Below are positions 28,201 through 28,269 of a DNA stretch of 28,269 bases, one piece after another. Below the pieces are notes generated by a model. The model was not told the DNA's origin, searched no databases, and saw only the letters and a list, made by a program, of their open reading frames with translations. This DNA comes from Baffinella frigidus. Its lineage: Eukaryota; Cryptophyceae; Cryptomonadales; Baffinellaceae. Made by a program: the position numbers and the translations under genes. The DNA is taken from NCBI GenBank assembly GCA_026770585.1, contig MU646824.1:164199-192467 (forward strand), written 5' to 3'. How positions within the stretch are numbered: position 1 is the first letter of the stretch; the number at the start of each line of letters is the position of its first letter.

Positions 28201-28269
28201 TGGGAATCGAAATGAGCGAGACCCGCCTCGACTACGGCCGTACGCCCCCCCCCCCCCCCCCCCCCCCCC
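25253..28269 (+). CDS. DOT1-like class I SAM-dependent methyltransferase (3' end missing)
   Basis: Exons 25253-25447, 25973-26053, 26662-26709, 26944-27052, 27655-27734 and 28188 to the window end chain with GT-AG introns and matching phases, including a Gly codon split 1+2 between 27052 and 27655. The N-terminus (about 65 aa) is Ala/Thr/Glu-rich; then come a charged helix (ADILERAMEAHVRIRD), EALWVDEAMEAQEQLIF, and WRIPEHERSQIQNQG. The catalytic core follows: TYGELLPAGVDALV (DOT1-type D1-loop YGE motif), DEDSVFCDLGCGTGRAMMHL (motif I, SAM binding) and AVGIEMSETRLDYG (acidic end of strand 2). DOT1 enzymes methylate histone H3 lysine, but DLGCGTG replaces the usual DLGSGVG, so the substrate is uncertain. 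The gene is cut by poly-C at the contig end. The start may instead be at 24696. Confidence 0.72.
25549..25832. repeat. Inverted pair of the 120-bp dispersed element (copies 9 and 10)
   Basis: A forward copy (25549-25695: GCTCTGAGGCACTCGGGTTG, CACCAAATTGGTGAGTCG) is followed by a reverse copy (25728-25832: AAATTTGGTGAGCTCGGGCC, CGCTCCAAAATCGACGG, GTGAACCCGGGTGAGGCAG). Both lie in intron 1 of the methyltransferase gene and could pair in the RNA. Confidence 0.75.
26054..26661 (+). repeat. Methyltransferase intron 2: telomere-like and short tandem repeats
   Basis: The donor GTCTAAACCCTCAACCC is itself telomere-like. Further CCCTAAA repeats run to about 26175. At about 26200-26212, CTCTCTGGGTCT repeats the exon's donor edge. 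A two-copy CAACCACACTCAxTATTxAA lies at 26223-26285. The 26282-26370 section is related to 8727-8850. No exon was recognised until the acceptor at 26661. Confidence 0.6.
26710..26943 (+). other. Methyltransferase intron 3 with an acceptor-side copy
   Basis: CCCAACCTACCCACAAGCAG then GGCCATCC at about 26768-26797 resembles the real acceptor region CCCAACCTACCCATCGGCAG then GGGTGGCGG at 26924-26952, about 155 bp downstream. Confidence 0.6.
27053..27654 (+). repeat. Methyltransferase intron 4: telomere-like and CT repeats
   Basis: The donor GTAAACTCTAAACCCTAAAC leads into CCCTGAA/CCCTAAA repeats to about 27175 and again at 27280-27325. A CTCTCT run lies at 27405-27505. Seven or eight perfect CCCTGAA units lie at about 27570-27625. 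Confidence 0.75.
27735..28187 (+). repeat. Methyltransferase intron 5 with a duplicated exon edge
   Basis: GGATGCATCTCGCTGCTGCC then CAACAGGTCGGTGATG at 27950-27985 repeats the end of the motif-I exon and its donor (ATGATGCATCTGGCTGCTGC then CCAACAGGTCGGT at 27707-27740). The copied part continues into intron sequence (GAGAGCGxGAGAGAG, TTGATGCTxxCAGCGTTT), so a segment of at least 100 bp was duplicated. Confidence 0.8.

Overview
The window looks like nuclear DNA of a eukaryotic alga. It has canonical GT-AG introns, very short exons (31-304 nt) in long repeat-filled introns, large amounts of degenerate plant-type telomere sequence (CCCTAAA/TTTAGGG), and one reading frame that opens with a signal peptide followed by a Phe-led transit-like stretch, as in complex-plastid algae. 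A chromerid such as Chromera, or another complex-plastid alga, fits; this is a guess from style, not an identification. Long open frames in this DNA are mostly accidental, so genes were found by chaining short exons whose splice sites, phases and domain motifs agree.

Four genes, all on the + strand, can be assembled. (1) 1-3323: last three exons of an unrecognised gene (the 5' part lies outside the window), with a 2.1 kb intron made of satellite and telomere-like repeats. (2) 5051-15479: a 13-exon gene for a Sec14-like lipid-binding/transfer protein, CRAL-TRIO domain followed by a C-terminal PH domain, about 427 aa; it spans a 985-base assembly gap that lies inside an intron. (3) 18908-22345: an 8-exon SET-domain protein (about 269 aa), probably a protein lysine methyltransferase. 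(4) 25253 (or 24696) to the window end: the N-terminal half of a DOT1-like class I SAM-dependent methyltransferase, cut off by the contig end. A broken C2H2 zinc-finger fragment lies on the - strand near 16.2-16.3 kb.

Between and inside genes are many repeats: CCCTAAA-like arrays (nearly all C-rich on the coding strand), CT microsatellites, several foldback elements, a roughly 120-bp dispersed element present about ten times, a second short element with TTTGCTATCTTAG ends, and a 1.7 kb complex tandem array at 16.7-18.4 kb.

The most striking pattern is that many introns carry diverged partial copies of the neighbouring exon's edge together with its splice site: donor-side copies downstream of the exon, acceptor-side copies upstream. 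I count at least ten cases over the four genes. This suggests that introns here grew by repeated local duplication across exon-intron junctions, combined with insertion of telomere-like repeats. The SET gene and the leader/methyltransferase gene also share an upstream block (TTCTGGTCAAAACGC, A-run, CACGTGG), so the two putative methyltransferase genes may share promoter architecture.
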